Positions 26,034 to 34,248 of a DNA stretch of 64,000 bases are shown one piece after another (position 1 is the stretch's first letter; each line of letters begins with the position of its first letter). Source of the DNA: JAWWPG01 sp037719575 (lineage in GTDB: Bacteria > Actinomycetota > Actinomycetes > Propionibacteriales > Nocardioidaceae); contig JBBJMF010000002.1 of the NCBI GenBank assembly GCA_037719575.1, positions 1 through 64,000 of the forward strand, in the 5' to 3' direction. The translations under genes were made by a program, and so were the position numbers. The notes beneath the pieces are model-generated. The model saw only the letters and a list, made by a program, of their open reading frames with translations. It had not been told where the DNA came from and ran no database searches.

Positions 26034-26528
26034 ATGAGCGACAAGCAGTTCGTCCGTGAGGTGTATGACGCCTCCTACGGCAGGCTCGTCATCCAGATGC
26101 TGGCCGTGTGCGGAGACCCGGGCGACGCGGAAGACGCGGTACAGGAGGCCTTCGTCAAGGCTATCGGCCAGGGTTCGCGCTTCGAGAAGCTCGCCAACCA
26201 AGAGGCGTGGCTGCGGACCGTTGCCCTCAACCATCTCCGCAATCGATGGCGTCACAACAGCGTCTTCCGCAAGATCATGCCGAGGATTCCTGGTGCGGTG
26301 GCGACGCTCGACCTGTCGCCCGACCACGTCGCCCTGGTGGCTGCACTGCGGAAGATTCCCTACGACCTCCGCCTCGTCGTCACACTCCACCACATTGCCG
26401 ATCAGACGACGGCCGAGATTTCTCGTCAGCTGGGAGTTCCCGAGGGAACGGTCAAGACCCGGCTCGTCAAAGGACGCAACATGCTCGCCAAGCTCTTGTC
26501 AGACCACGAGGAGTCCAAGCATGTCTGA
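26034..26528 (+). CDS. ECF sigma factor 2
   Basis: The 164-residue protein is a paralogue of the sigma factor at 24655: FVREVYDASYGRLVIQM in region 2 and LGVPEGTVKTRLVKG in region 4. ATG at 26034 follows GAGGGACGAG. The gene overlaps the Asp-box membrane protein by 8 bases, exactly as in the first pair. The two pairs therefore arose from duplication of a sigma/membrane-protein unit whose outer domains then diverged completely. Confidence 0.9.
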   Translation: MSDKQFVREVYDASYGRLVIQMLAVCGDPGDAEDAVQEAFVKAIGQGSRFEKLANQEAWLRTVALNHLRNRWRHNSVFRKIMPRIPGAVATLDLSPDHVALVAALRKIPYDLRLVVTLHHIADQTTAEISRQLGVPEGTVKTRLVKGRNMLAKLLSDHEESKHV

Positions 26529-27780
26529 CCACGACCGGCTCGACAGCTTTGCCCGAGAGGCTGGGCGACACGTGACCGCGCCGGACTTCAACCTCCTGGT
26601 CAGCACGTCGAAGCGTCGGCGCCGGGCCGCCTTCGTGGCGTCCGGATGCGTGCTGGTGGCCGTCGCGGGCGTGGTCGCCGTCGGCCTCCAGTCCGTAGCG
26701 AGCGACCAGACCGGGCCGGTGCACCCAGGCCCGACGTTGACGTCGACCGGACCCGTCCCCTCGCCCTCGCCGCACACGCCGTCCGCACAGGATCGGAGAG
26801 CCAAGCAGATCGTCCAGAACTCCAGGGCAGGGAACCAGCGGCTCCTCACCTCTCCCGAGGATCCCGATGTGAAAGCTTCTGCTTGGGCCTTCTGCACGAC
26901 GTTCTCGTGCAACAAGCACGTCGAAGCCGTCGCCCTGACCGATGACGACTTTGCGACTGCGCGGTACGTGCAGGTCCGCTGGCTGACAGACGTGATCTGG
27001 GTCAGCGGTGACACGTTCGTCATCCGCCAGGTCTCGGGGAAGCTCGCGATGGTGTCAGCCTCCGGATCGACGCAAGAGATCGTGGAGTCGTCCCAGACCT
27101 CGCCCCTGAAGCCTGGCGAGCTACTTGTCGGGAACTGGGTCAATTTCCCCGAGCCCGACTACGTCGCGGTCGACCCACAGAACCTGTCCTCCCACCCCCT
27201 TCCCATCCCCTACCACGACTACAGATTCCTGCACCTCTATCAGCACGGCGCCCAGACATTGTGGGGGATCCTCGACACGACAGAGATCGTGAGCTCGCCA
27301 GACGGCGGCGCCACGTGGCGGAGACCCTTCTCGCCACCCGGCGGGCTCCTGCTCGACGTCATCGAGAGCGGCGACCCCGGCAGGTTGGCCGTAGTCCAGA
27401 GGTTTGGGGCTATCGACTCCCGCGGCCTGCTCCAGAGCACTGACAACGGTGCCAGCTGGCAGGTCATCCACACCAGTGACCTGCAGAGCTGCGTGGTCCA
27501 GTGGACGGCCGTCACGCCGGACGGAAACCTTCTCAGGTACGTCTACCACTTCGACAGCGGCTGCGCCGTGAGCCGCGGCCTCTATGAGAGCGACTCCACC
27601 GCCTGGACGTCATTCCACCGGGTTACCGTCACAGGTCCTGGCACGTTTGGCGGCAGCGGCGTCCTGTTGTCCGCGACGCTTAGCGCAAGCGGCGAGCAAT
27701 GGCTCTATCTGTACAGCCAGGGCGGTGTGGTCGTCTCAGTCGACGAGGGGCGGACGTGGCAGCGGGTGCGGCAGCGCTGA
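26521..27780 (+). CDS. One-span membrane protein with Asp-box repeats, putative anti-sigma partner of ECF sigma 2
   Basis: The 419-residue protein has a short cytosolic N terminus, a membrane helix at about 38-60 (AAFVASGCVLVAVAGVVAVGL), a Pro/Ser/Thr linker, and a large outer domain. Three sialidase/BNR-type Asp boxes are visible: SPDGGATW, STDNGASW and SVDEGRTW. They suggest a beta-propeller outside the cell that may sense a ligand and release the sigma factor. Cytosolic and linker parts resemble the partner of sigma 1. The last Asp box lies only a few residues from the C terminus. Confidence 0.8.
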   Translation: MSDHDRLDSFAREAGRHVTAPDFNLLVSTSKRRRRAAFVASGCVLVAVAGVVAVGLQSVASDQTGPVHPGPTLTSTGPVPSPSPHTPSAQDRRAKQIVQNSRAGNQRLLTSPEDPDVKASAWAFCTTFSCNKHVEAVALTDDDFATARYVQVRWLTDVIWVSGDTFVIRQVSGKLAMVSASGSTQEIVESSQTSPLKPGELLVGNWVNFPEPDYVAVDPQNLSSHPLPIPYHDYRFLHLYQHGAQTLWGILDTTEIVSSPDGGATWRRPFSPPGGLLLDVIESGDPGRLAVVQRFGAIDSRGLLQSTDNGASWQVIHTSDLQSCVVQWTAVTPDGNLLRYVYHFDSGCAVSRGLYESDSTAWTSFHRVTVTGPGTFGGSGVLLSATLSASGEQWLYLYSQGGVVVSVDEGRTWQRVRQR

Positions 27781-27804
27781 CGACCCGGAGTGAAGGGGCC
27801 CGGC

Positions 27805-29124
27805 TCAGGCGTGTCCGTGCGGCTCCTCGTCCGTCGCAGAAACTGACGCTGCCGACGCGGTCACCTTGACCCGCGAGATCCGCCTGCCATCCACATCGAC
27901 CACCGTGAGCGAGTAGCCGTCGAACGAAATGGTGTGGCCTACCTGCGGCACGTGGCCCAGCTGCTGCACCATGAAGCCCGCCACGGTCTCGTACGGACCG
28001 TCGGGGAGGACCAGCCCGGTCTCGTCCTTGAAGTCGTCGAGGTTCAGCAGGCCGTCCACCTCGAGCTCGCCGGTGAGCGATCGGGTCGTCTCGGGCTCGT
28101 CGACGTCGTACTCGTCCCGGATGTCGCCGACCAGCTCCTCCATGAGGTCCTCCATCGTGACGATGCCCGCCGTGCCGCCGTACTCGTCGGCCACGATCGC
28201 CATGTGCACACCTTCGCGCCGCATGTCGGACAGCGCCGACAGCAGCCGGCGGGTGTCGGGAAGCATCAGGACGTCGCGGACGATGTCCTTCACGCGCACG
28301 GATCGGCCGGCCACGTTCGGGTTCAGCAGGTCACGCACGTGGACGAAACCGAGGATGTCGTCCGAGGACTCGCCGATCACGGGGTAGCGCGAGTGCGGAC
28401 GGACGAGGGCTTCCTTGGCAGCCCGGTAAGCCGGGGTCTCCCCGTCGATGAAGTCGACCTCGGTCCGCGGCACCATGACCTCGCGGATCTGCCGGTCACC
28501 CGCTTCGAAGACCTCTTCGACGATCTGTCGCTCCTCGTGGCCGAGCGTGGCCGAGCCCGACACGAGCTCGCGGATCTCAGCGTCGGTGACCTGCTCCCGG
28601 CGCCCGTGCGGGTCCCCCCCGAGGAGGCGTACGACGACGTTCGTGGATGCCGAGAGCACCCAGATCGCCGGCCGTGCGAGCTTGGCGATGCGGTCGACCG
28701 TCGGCGCCACCGCGAGCGCGATCGACTCGGCACGCTGCAGGGCGAGCCGCTTCGGCGCGAGCTCTCCGATCACCAGCGAGAAGTAGGAGATCACCAGCGT
28801 GATGAGAATCAGCGCGACGACGTCGGCCGCGCCGCGCGACACTCCCCAGTCCGCGACGACCGGTGCCAGCTTCTCCGCGAGCGTCGCGGCGCCGAACGCG
28901 GCCGAGAAGAAGCCGGCGAGCGTCACACCGACCTGGACGCTGGCCAGGAAGCGGTTCGGGTCCGCGTTGAGGCTGGCGACCGCGGTTCCTCGCCTGCCGC
29001 GACCCTCGAGTCTCCTCGCCTGGCTCTCCCTCAGCGACACCAACGACATCTCGGAGAGGACGAAGTAGCCACTGATCAGGATGAAGATGCTGACCAGCAC
29101 GATATCGAGGACGACCCCGGTCAT
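27805..29124 (-). CDS. DUF21/CBS/CorC-domain membrane protein (hemolysin-like)
   Basis: The 439-residue protein has an N-terminal DUF21 membrane domain (about 1-200; FVLSEMSLVSLRESQARRL and LVIGELAPKRLALQ are typical), a pair of CBS motifs (MVPRTEVDFID; VADEYGGTAGIVTMEDLMEELVGDI) and a C-terminal CorC/HlyC domain ending near VDGRRISRVKV. Members are linked to Mg2+ or Co2+ homeostasis; true hemolysin activity is not implied. ATG at 29124. The gene is convergent with the Asp-box gene and divergent from the double-GNAT gene. Confidence 0.92.
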   Translation of the reverse strand: MTGVVLDIVLVSIFILISGYFVLSEMSLVSLRESQARRLEGRGRRGTAVASLNADPNRFLASVQVGVTLAGFFSAAFGAATLAEKLAPVVADWGVSRGAADVVALILITLVISYFSLVIGELAPKRLALQRAESIALAVAPTVDRIAKLARPAIWVLSASTNVVVRLLGGDPHGRREQVTDAEIRELVSGSATLGHEERQIVEEVFEAGDRQIREVMVPRTEVDFIDGETPAYRAAKEALVRPHSRYPVIGESSDDILGFVHVRDLLNPNVAGRSVRVKDIVRDVLMLPDTRRLLSALSDMRREGVHMAIVADEYGGTAGIVTMEDLMEELVGDIRDEYDVDEPETTRSLTGELEVDGLLNLDDFKDETGLVLPDGPYETVAGFMVQQLGHVPQVGHTISFDGYSLTVVDVDGRRISRVKVTASAASVSATDEEPHGHA

Positions 29125-29229
29125 TGCGCCACCTGACGATGCGGCACCTGTTGGTCCATAGGCGCTCAGCGTATCGGGCGGCCGGGTAATCGGGTTGAGC
29201 CCGGCGGCGCTACCCGGCAGTGTTGGTCG

Positions 29230-30375
29230 ATGAGGTTCCCAGCCGACGTACCCACTCTCACCGACGGCGACGTCACGCTGCGCGCCCACCGCATCGAGGA
29301 CGCCGAAGCCGCCGTCGAGCAGAGCATCGACCCGACATCGGTCCGGTGGACCACGGTGCCGCTCGACTACGGCATGCAGCAGGCGCGGGACTTCGTCGGC
29401 ACCGCGATGCCGACGGGGTGGGAGTCGGACTCCGAGTTCGGGTTCGCGATCGAGACCACGCACCCGAGTGGGGAGCGCCGCTACAGCGGCACCCTGTCGC
29501 TGCGGAACGAGGGCAGCCGGCGGGCCGAGCTCGCCTTCGGTGCCCACCCGGCCGTTCGTGGCCGCGGTGTGATGACGACGGCGGTCGGCCTCCTCCTCGA
29601 CTGGGGCTTCAAGTCCCGTGACCTCGAGACCGTGATCTGGTGGGCCAACCGGGGCAATATCGCATCCCGGCGGATCGCGTGGAAGACCGGCTTCACGTTC
29701 GGTGGCACGGTACGACGCTGGCTGGACCACCGGGGTGAGTATCCCGACGCCTGGGTCGCGAGCCTGCACCGCGACGACAGCCGCCTGCCGAAGACGCCAT
29801 GGCTCGAGACGCCGACGATCGTCGGGAAGCGCGTCATGCTGCGAGCGCTCCGCGAGGACGACGTGGCAAGCATCGTGAGCGGGTGCCGTGACCCACGCTC
29901 GCGGCGCTTCCTGCCGTTCCTGCCGGACCCCTACACCACCGAGGATGCGGTGGACTACCTCGTCCGCAACGCGGAGCACGCGTCGCTCGGCACCGGGGTC
30001 TCCTGGGCCATGGCCGACCCGGCGACCGGCCGGCACCTCGGGAACATCGGTCTGCCGCGGATGGGCCGGCGGGAGGCGGAGATCGGCTACTGGGCGCACC
30101 CGGACGCGCGGGGCCGCGGTGTGACGACCGAGGCAGTCGGCCTGCTGATCCGGCACGCGTTCCTCGATGCGGAGGACGGGGGGCTCGGCGTGGACCGGGT
30201 GTTCCTGAAGGCGGCGGAGTCGAACCCGGCCTCCCAGCACGTGGCGCGCGCCCACGGCATGACCGAGTCGGGCCGCGAGCGCCGGTCGGAGCGGCTCGGT
30301 GACGGGTCGGTTGTCGACATGCTGCTCTTCGACCTGCTGCGGGACGAGTGGCTCGCTCGGCAGGTGGTCCGGTGA
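29230..30375 (+). CDS. Double-domain GNAT acetyltransferase, copy 1
   Basis: The 381-residue protein consists of two RimJ/RimL-type GNAT domains in tandem (about 1-185 and 195-381). Each has the acetyl-CoA loop: HPAVRGRGVMTTAV near residue 107 and HPDARGRGVTTEAV near residue 293. Each also has the downstream NxAS helix: NRGNIASRRIAWKTGF and SNPASQHVARAHGM. RimJ-like enzymes acetylate N termini of proteins or small amines; the target is unknown. ATG at 29230. It is fused by GTGA to a paralogue. Confidence 0.88.
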   Translation: MRFPADVPTLTDGDVTLRAHRIEDAEAAVEQSIDPTSVRWTTVPLDYGMQQARDFVGTAMPTGWESDSEFGFAIETTHPSGERRYSGTLSLRNEGSRRAELAFGAHPAVRGRGVMTTAVGLLLDWGFKSRDLETVIWWANRGNIASRRIAWKTGFTFGGTVRRWLDHRGEYPDAWVASLHRDDSRLPKTPWLETPTIVGKRVMLRALREDDVASIVSGCRDPRSRRFLPFLPDPYTTEDAVDYLVRNAEHASLGTGVSWAMADPATGRHLGNIGLPRMGRREAEIGYWAHPDARGRGVTTEAVGLLIRHAFLDAEDGGLGVDRVFLKAAESNPASQHVARAHGMTESGRERRSERLGDGSVVDMLLFDLLRDEWLARQVVR

Positions 30376-31511
30376 GGTTTCCAGACGATGTTCCCGTCCT
30401 TACTGACGGCCGGGTGACGTTGCGTGCGCACCGGCCGGGCGACGTCGACGCGATCACCGAGCAGTGCCGCGACGAGGAGATGCAGCGCTTCACGCTGGTC
30501 CCGGTGCCGTACTCCAGGGAGGATGCGGTCGCCTTCGTCGCAAGCCGGGCGTCTCTCTGGGACGACGGGACGACGTGCTCGTTCGCCATCGAGGTGCCGG
30601 AGGGGTCTGGATCGTCGAAGTTCGCAGGGACGGTCGAGCTGCGCCACAAGGGCGTTCCCGGTCTCGCCCATGTCGCGTTCGGCAACCATCCCGCAGCGCG
30701 CGGCCGCGGAGTCATGACGACGGCAGTGCGTCTCGTCGCGGACTGGGCGTTCGAGCAGAGGGGCGTCCAGCGCCTCGGATGGAGCTGCATTGCCGGCAAC
30801 ATCGCGTCGTGGCGGGTTGCCTGGCGCAACGGCTTTCGCTTCGACGGATCGCTACGCCGCACGCAGCCTCAACGGGGCGCGCTGCTGGACTCCTGGACTG
30901 GCTCCCTGCTCGCCACTGATGATCGAGACCCGAAGACCCGCTGGCTCGACCACCCGAAGCTGACCGATGGTCGGGTTGCGCTCCGACCCCTGGCACTCAC
31001 GGACGAGCAGCGCTTCCTGGAGACAGTCCTCGACCCTGAGTCGGAGCGTTGGCTGGCCGACATCCCGCTTCCTCGTGACATGGAGTCCTTCCGGACCCGG
31101 GTGCGCACCTCCGGACTCGCACCGTCACTCGGCCAGGCCGTCGAGTGGGCGATCACCGATGCCGCGACCGACGAGTACGTCGGAGGTCTCAACCTGTTCG
31201 GTTTCGCCGGCCTGGACCACGAGTCGGCCGAGGTGGGCTACCGCACCCACCCGGACGCGCGGGGTCGCGGTCTCGCCGGCGCCGCTGTCCGGTTGGCACT
31301 GGCCCAAGGGTTTCGTTCCGCGGATGATGGAGGCTTCGGCCTGAACCGGGTAAGCCTTGGGGCCGGAGACGGCAACCTGGCCTCGCAGGCGGTTGCCCGG
31401 GCCTGCGGCTTCACCGAGACCGGCCGCGATCGGCGCGCCTACCGCCTCCGCGACGGCTCCGTCGTCGATCTGCTCCGCTTCGACATCCTCGCCGACGAGT
31501 GGCGGGGCTGA
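30372..31511 (+). CDS. Double-domain GNAT acetyltransferase, copy 2
   Basis: The 379-residue protein is a paralogue of the preceding gene, with the same start (RFPDDVPVLTDGRVTLRAHR) and two acetyl-CoA loops, HPAARGRGVMTTAV and HPDARGRGLAGAAV. The GTG at 30372 overlaps the stop of copy 1. The end DGSVVDLLRFDILADEWRG is repeated in damaged form at 32684-32796. The two intact genes and this fossil point to repeated local duplication. Confidence 0.88.
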   Translation: MRFPDDVPVLTDGRVTLRAHRPGDVDAITEQCRDEEMQRFTLVPVPYSREDAVAFVASRASLWDDGTTCSFAIEVPEGSGSSKFAGTVELRHKGVPGLAHVAFGNHPAARGRGVMTTAVRLVADWAFEQRGVQRLGWSCIAGNIASWRVAWRNGFRFDGSLRRTQPQRGALLDSWTGSLLATDDRDPKTRWLDHPKLTDGRVALRPLALTDEQRFLETVLDPESERWLADIPLPRDMESFRTRVRTSGLAPSLGQAVEWAITDAATDEYVGGLNLFGFAGLDHESAEVGYRTHPDARGRGLAGAAVRLALAQGFRSADDGGFGLNRVSLGAGDGNLASQAVARACGFTETGRDRRAYRLRDGSVVDLLRFDILADEWRG

Positions 31512-31579
31512 CCCAGGGCGAGCACTGCCAACGTCCGGGCTAGGAGCTGTCGACCGCGGAAGGACCTCGACGGGGTGCG

Positions 31580-32671
31580 TCAGGTGCGCAGGTCAAGCCA
31601 GTGCGCCAAGTCGTCGATCTCCTCGTCGACAGCGCTCCTCATCCGTTTGGTGAAGGGCGCGTCCTCGTAGAGCGCGTGGATGTCGAGGGTGCCGGCGTCG
31701 TGGTTGGCAGTGGCGTCCAGCTTGCCGACGAGCCGGTCGCCGTACAGGACCGGCAGGGCGTAATAGCCCCAGCGGCGATGGGCGGCGGGTTTGAACATCT
31801 CGAGCTGGTAGTCGAACTCGAAGAGATCCAGCATCCGTTTGCGGTCGGAGATGACCCGGTCGAAGGGGGAGAGCAGGGCGGCTCGGCCGGTGAAGGGCTC
31901 GTCGAGCAGGGTGGGGTCGACGCGCCACTGGCCGCGGACGCCCTCGACGACGGCGGGTTCGCCGGCGTCACCGGCGTCGCTGGGCTCGACGCCGCACACC
32001 GGCCCCTTCGCGCGTGCGATGCCGAGAGACCGCAGCCGCTGCTCGTCGCGGATCCGCTTCGCCTCCTCCGATGGCACGATCGGGTCGTCGGGGTAGACGC
32101 GCTCGGCGAGATCCCACATGCGTTCGCCGCCCTCGCGGCCCACGGTTGCCACCTCGCCGCGGTAGACCATGAACTCGAGCAGGCGCAGGACGTTCTTGTG
32201 GTTCGTCCAGCCCGATGACTTCCACGGCACCGCGCAGGTGTCCGGCAGCTCGCGCGCCGGCAGCGGGCCGTCCTGGCGCAGCCGCTCGAGGATGTCACGG
32301 CGGCAGGCGTCGTTGGCCCGCACCCAGTCCGCGTTGTCGTACTGCCACTCAGGCAGTTGGCCGCGGCCCGGCCAGTCCGCCATGTCGGCGCGGATCAGCG
32401 AGATGTACTCGCTCGGCCGGACCGTCATCTTGTACTCGATGAGTGAGCCGTCGTCGACCAGCTTTGTCAGCTCGTCCGGCGAGTACGACGACCCGAGCCG
32501 GCTCCACAGGAGGAGGTCGGCGCTCGGCGCGATGGGTCTCGTCGGGTTGACTTGCACCAAGGCCAGGTGTCGCACGACCTCGAGCAGGTCGGTCGGCCGC
32601 GGCTCGTCGAGCAGCTGCGCCCGGAGCGCGATCCGCCGCGCGTCGACCTTCGACAGCTGGTGCGGCTCCAT
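31580..32671 (-). CDS. Winged-helix DNA-binding protein, HTH_42 (YcaQ/AlkZ-like)
   Basis: The 363-residue protein belongs to the HTH_42 (DUF1006) family, which includes the DNA crosslink glycosylases YcaQ and AlkZ. LALVQVNPTRPIAPSADLLLW near residue 37 corresponds to the QxQ/QxD catalytic segment, here Gln40-Val-Asn42. RRWGYYALPVLYGDRLVGKLD near residue 310 is the conserved C-terminal beta part. If active it would unhook alkylated or cross-linked bases, but the altered third residue leaves this open. ATG at 32671; the frame continues upstream into the GNAT fossil, so a longer start is rejected. The gene is flanked by the intact and the fossil GNAT 3' ends. Confidence 0.85.
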   Translation of the reverse strand: MEPHQLSKVDARRIALRAQLLDEPRPTDLLEVVRHLALVQVNPTRPIAPSADLLLWSRLGSSYSPDELTKLVDDGSLIEYKMTVRPSEYISLIRADMADWPGRGQLPEWQYDNADWVRANDACRRDILERLRQDGPLPARELPDTCAVPWKSSGWTNHKNVLRLLEFMVYRGEVATVGREGGERMWDLAERVYPDDPIVPSEEAKRIRDEQRLRSLGIARAKGPVCGVEPSDAGDAGEPAVVEGVRGQWRVDPTLLDEPFTGRAALLSPFDRVISDRKRMLDLFEFDYQLEMFKPAAHRRWGYYALPVLYGDRLVGKLDATANHDAGTLDIHALYEDAPFTKRMRSAVDEEIDDLAHWLDLRT

Positions 32672-32683
32672 GCCCCGACCATA

Positions 32684-32796
32684 GGCGACACCGGCTTCAC
32701 CGACTCCGGCCGCGACCGGCGCGCCCACGCCACCGCCACGCCTACGTCGTCGACCTGCTTCGCTTCGACATGCCCGCCGGCGAGTGGCGCGGCTGA
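32684..32796 (+). pseudogene. Fossil 3' end of a GNAT gene
   Basis: GDTGFTDSGRDRRAH in one frame and YVVDLLRFDMPAGEWRG plus stop in the next frame match the last part of the GNAT protein ending at 31511 (CGFTETGRDRRAY and VVDLLRFDILADEWRG). Between the two pieces the fossil is one base shorter than the intact gene, which gives the frameshift. Similarity continues over the stop codon into GACCCAG. The rest of the gene is missing; the HTH_42 gene begins 13 bases upstream on the other strand. Confidence 0.8.
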
Positions 32797-32810
32797 CCCA
32801 GCGCGTCAGG

Positions 32811-33014
32811 CTAGTCCGTGGAGTCCTGGCGGGACGTGGGCGGCGCCGCCTGCTCAGCCGACCTCGCGGCCACGGCCCCGCGTTCGCGTGCCTCCACGCG
32901 ACCGGCCGCCATCCGCATGCCGACGTAAAGCACTGCCAACGCTCCCACCACGCCGGCCAGCAGGACGCTGACGAACACCGTGCTGCGCATCATCTCTGTC
33001 ACGGTCACCACCAC
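32811..33014 (-). CDS. Small one-span membrane protein (67 aa or shorter)
   Basis: A frame of 67 residues with one hydrophobic helix (STVFVSVLLAGVVGALAVLYVGM, around residues 11-33), then a charged tail. No family recognised. The start is uncertain: GTG at 33014 is the longest, and an internal ATG (EMMRSTVF) would shorten it by about seven residues. The helix and composition favour a real protein. Confidence 0.5.
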   Translation of the reverse strand: MVVTVTEMMRSTVFVSVLLAGVVGALAVLYVGMRMAAGRVEARERGAVAARSAEQAAPPTSRQDSTD

Positions 33015-33065
33015 CTTGTCGCTTCGACGCTAGTCGCTCATGGTCCGAAAAACCCTTACGGTTCG

Positions 33066-33105
33066 GTGACCCCGTGACCCCGTGACCCCGTGACCCCATT
33101 ACCCC
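33066..33105. repeat. Octamer tandem repeat (GTGACCCC)4 plus a variant unit
   Basis: Four perfect head-to-tail copies of GTGACCCC occupy 33066-33097, followed by the variant ATTACCCC at 33098-33105 and a partial GTGACC shortly after. It lies in the non-coding region upstream of galK, 61 bases before its start. Such short repeats can vary in copy number by slippage. An effect on galK expression is possible but is not shown by the sequence. Confidence 0.85.
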
Positions 33106-33165
33106 GACCCGTGACCTCGGCCTCCGATGTCGTCGCGTGCTCGAGCCGTACGGGAGGATGGGCAG

Positions 33166-34248
33166 ATGGCGACCTGGTCGGCTCCCGGACGGGTGAACCT
33201 GATCGGCGAGCACGTCGACTACGTCGGAGGTCCGGTCCTTCCGTTCGCCATCGACCGCCGTACCGAGGTCGCCATCGAGCGGCGCACCGACTCGCGCATC
33301 GTCGTACGGTCAACGGAGCTCGAGCCGGCGGAGCTTCCGCCGGAGGCACGTCCCGGTGAGGTCGACGGATGGGAGCGGTACGTCGCAGGTGCCATCTGGG
33401 CCTTCACCCAGGCAACCGGACATCGACCGACCGGTCTGGACATCGACATCACCAGCACCCTCCCGACCGGGGCGGGGCTGTCGTCGTCGGCCGCCATCGA
33501 GTGCGGCGTGCTGGGCACCCTCGGCGACATCATGGGGACGAGTCTCACGGCGCGTGAGATTGCGATGCTCGCCCTCAGGGCCGAGCGCGAGTTCGTCGGG
33601 GTGCCCTGTGGACCGATGGACCAGCTCGCCGTCATGCTCGGCGAGCTTGACCACGCCCTGCTGCTGGACAGCCGCACGCTCGACACCGAGCAAGTGCCGC
33701 TCCGCCTGGCGGCCGCCGGTCTCACGGTGCTCGTCATCGACACGCGGGTCCGGCACGCCGTCGCCGATGGCGCGTACGCCGACCGCCGCGCCGCCTGTGC
33801 CGAGGCAACGACCGCGCTCGGCGTCGAGTGGCTCGCCGACGCGACACTCCAGCAGGTGATCGGGCTGACCGACCCCCTGCTGCGCCGCCGAGCCCACCAC
33901 GTGGTCAGCGAGATCCAGCGCGTGAGGGACGTGGTTGCCGTGCTCCGCGCCGACCATCCGGAGGACATCGGGGCGTTCCTCACCGCATCCCACCGCTCCC
34001 TGGCCGACGACTACGACGTGTCCTGCCCGGAGCTCGACACGGCCGTCGATGCCGCCCTGGCTGCCGGGGCACTAGGGGCCCGGATGACCGGCGCCGGCTT
34101 CGGCGGGTCGGCCATCGCGCTGTGCCGCTTGGGCGAGGTGGCCGCGGTCCGCGACCGGGTACGACGCGCGTTCGACGGGTCCGGGTGGGCGACCCCAGAT
34201 GTGTGGCCGGCTACGCCGGCGGCCGGCGCTCGGCGCTCGGCTCGCTGA
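33166..34248 (+). CDS. galK: Galactokinase
   Basis: The 360-residue GHMP kinase would phosphorylate galactose to galactose-1-phosphate. The substrate motif GRVNLIGEHVDY is at residues 8-19, the ATP loop PTGAGLSSSAA near residue 103 and the third motif GARMTGAGFGGS near residue 304. All three fit GalK. ATG at 33166 follows GGGAGGA; an upstream in-frame start at 33127 would add a non-homologous stretch. No galT or galE is adjacent. The 3' end overlaps the convergent LuxR-type gene by 38 bases. Confidence 0.92.
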   Translation: MATWSAPGRVNLIGEHVDYVGGPVLPFAIDRRTEVAIERRTDSRIVVRSTELEPAELPPEARPGEVDGWERYVAGAIWAFTQATGHRPTGLDIDITSTLPTGAGLSSSAAIECGVLGTLGDIMGTSLTAREIAMLALRAEREFVGVPCGPMDQLAVMLGELDHALLLDSRTLDTEQVPLRLAAAGLTVLVIDTRVRHAVADGAYADRRAACAEATTALGVEWLADATLQQVIGLTDPLLRRRAHHVVSEIQRVRDVVAVLRADHPEDIGAFLTASHRSLADDYDVSCPELDTAVDAALAAGALGARMTGAGFGGSAIALCRLGEVAAVRDRVRRAFDGSGWATPDVWPATPAAGARRSAR

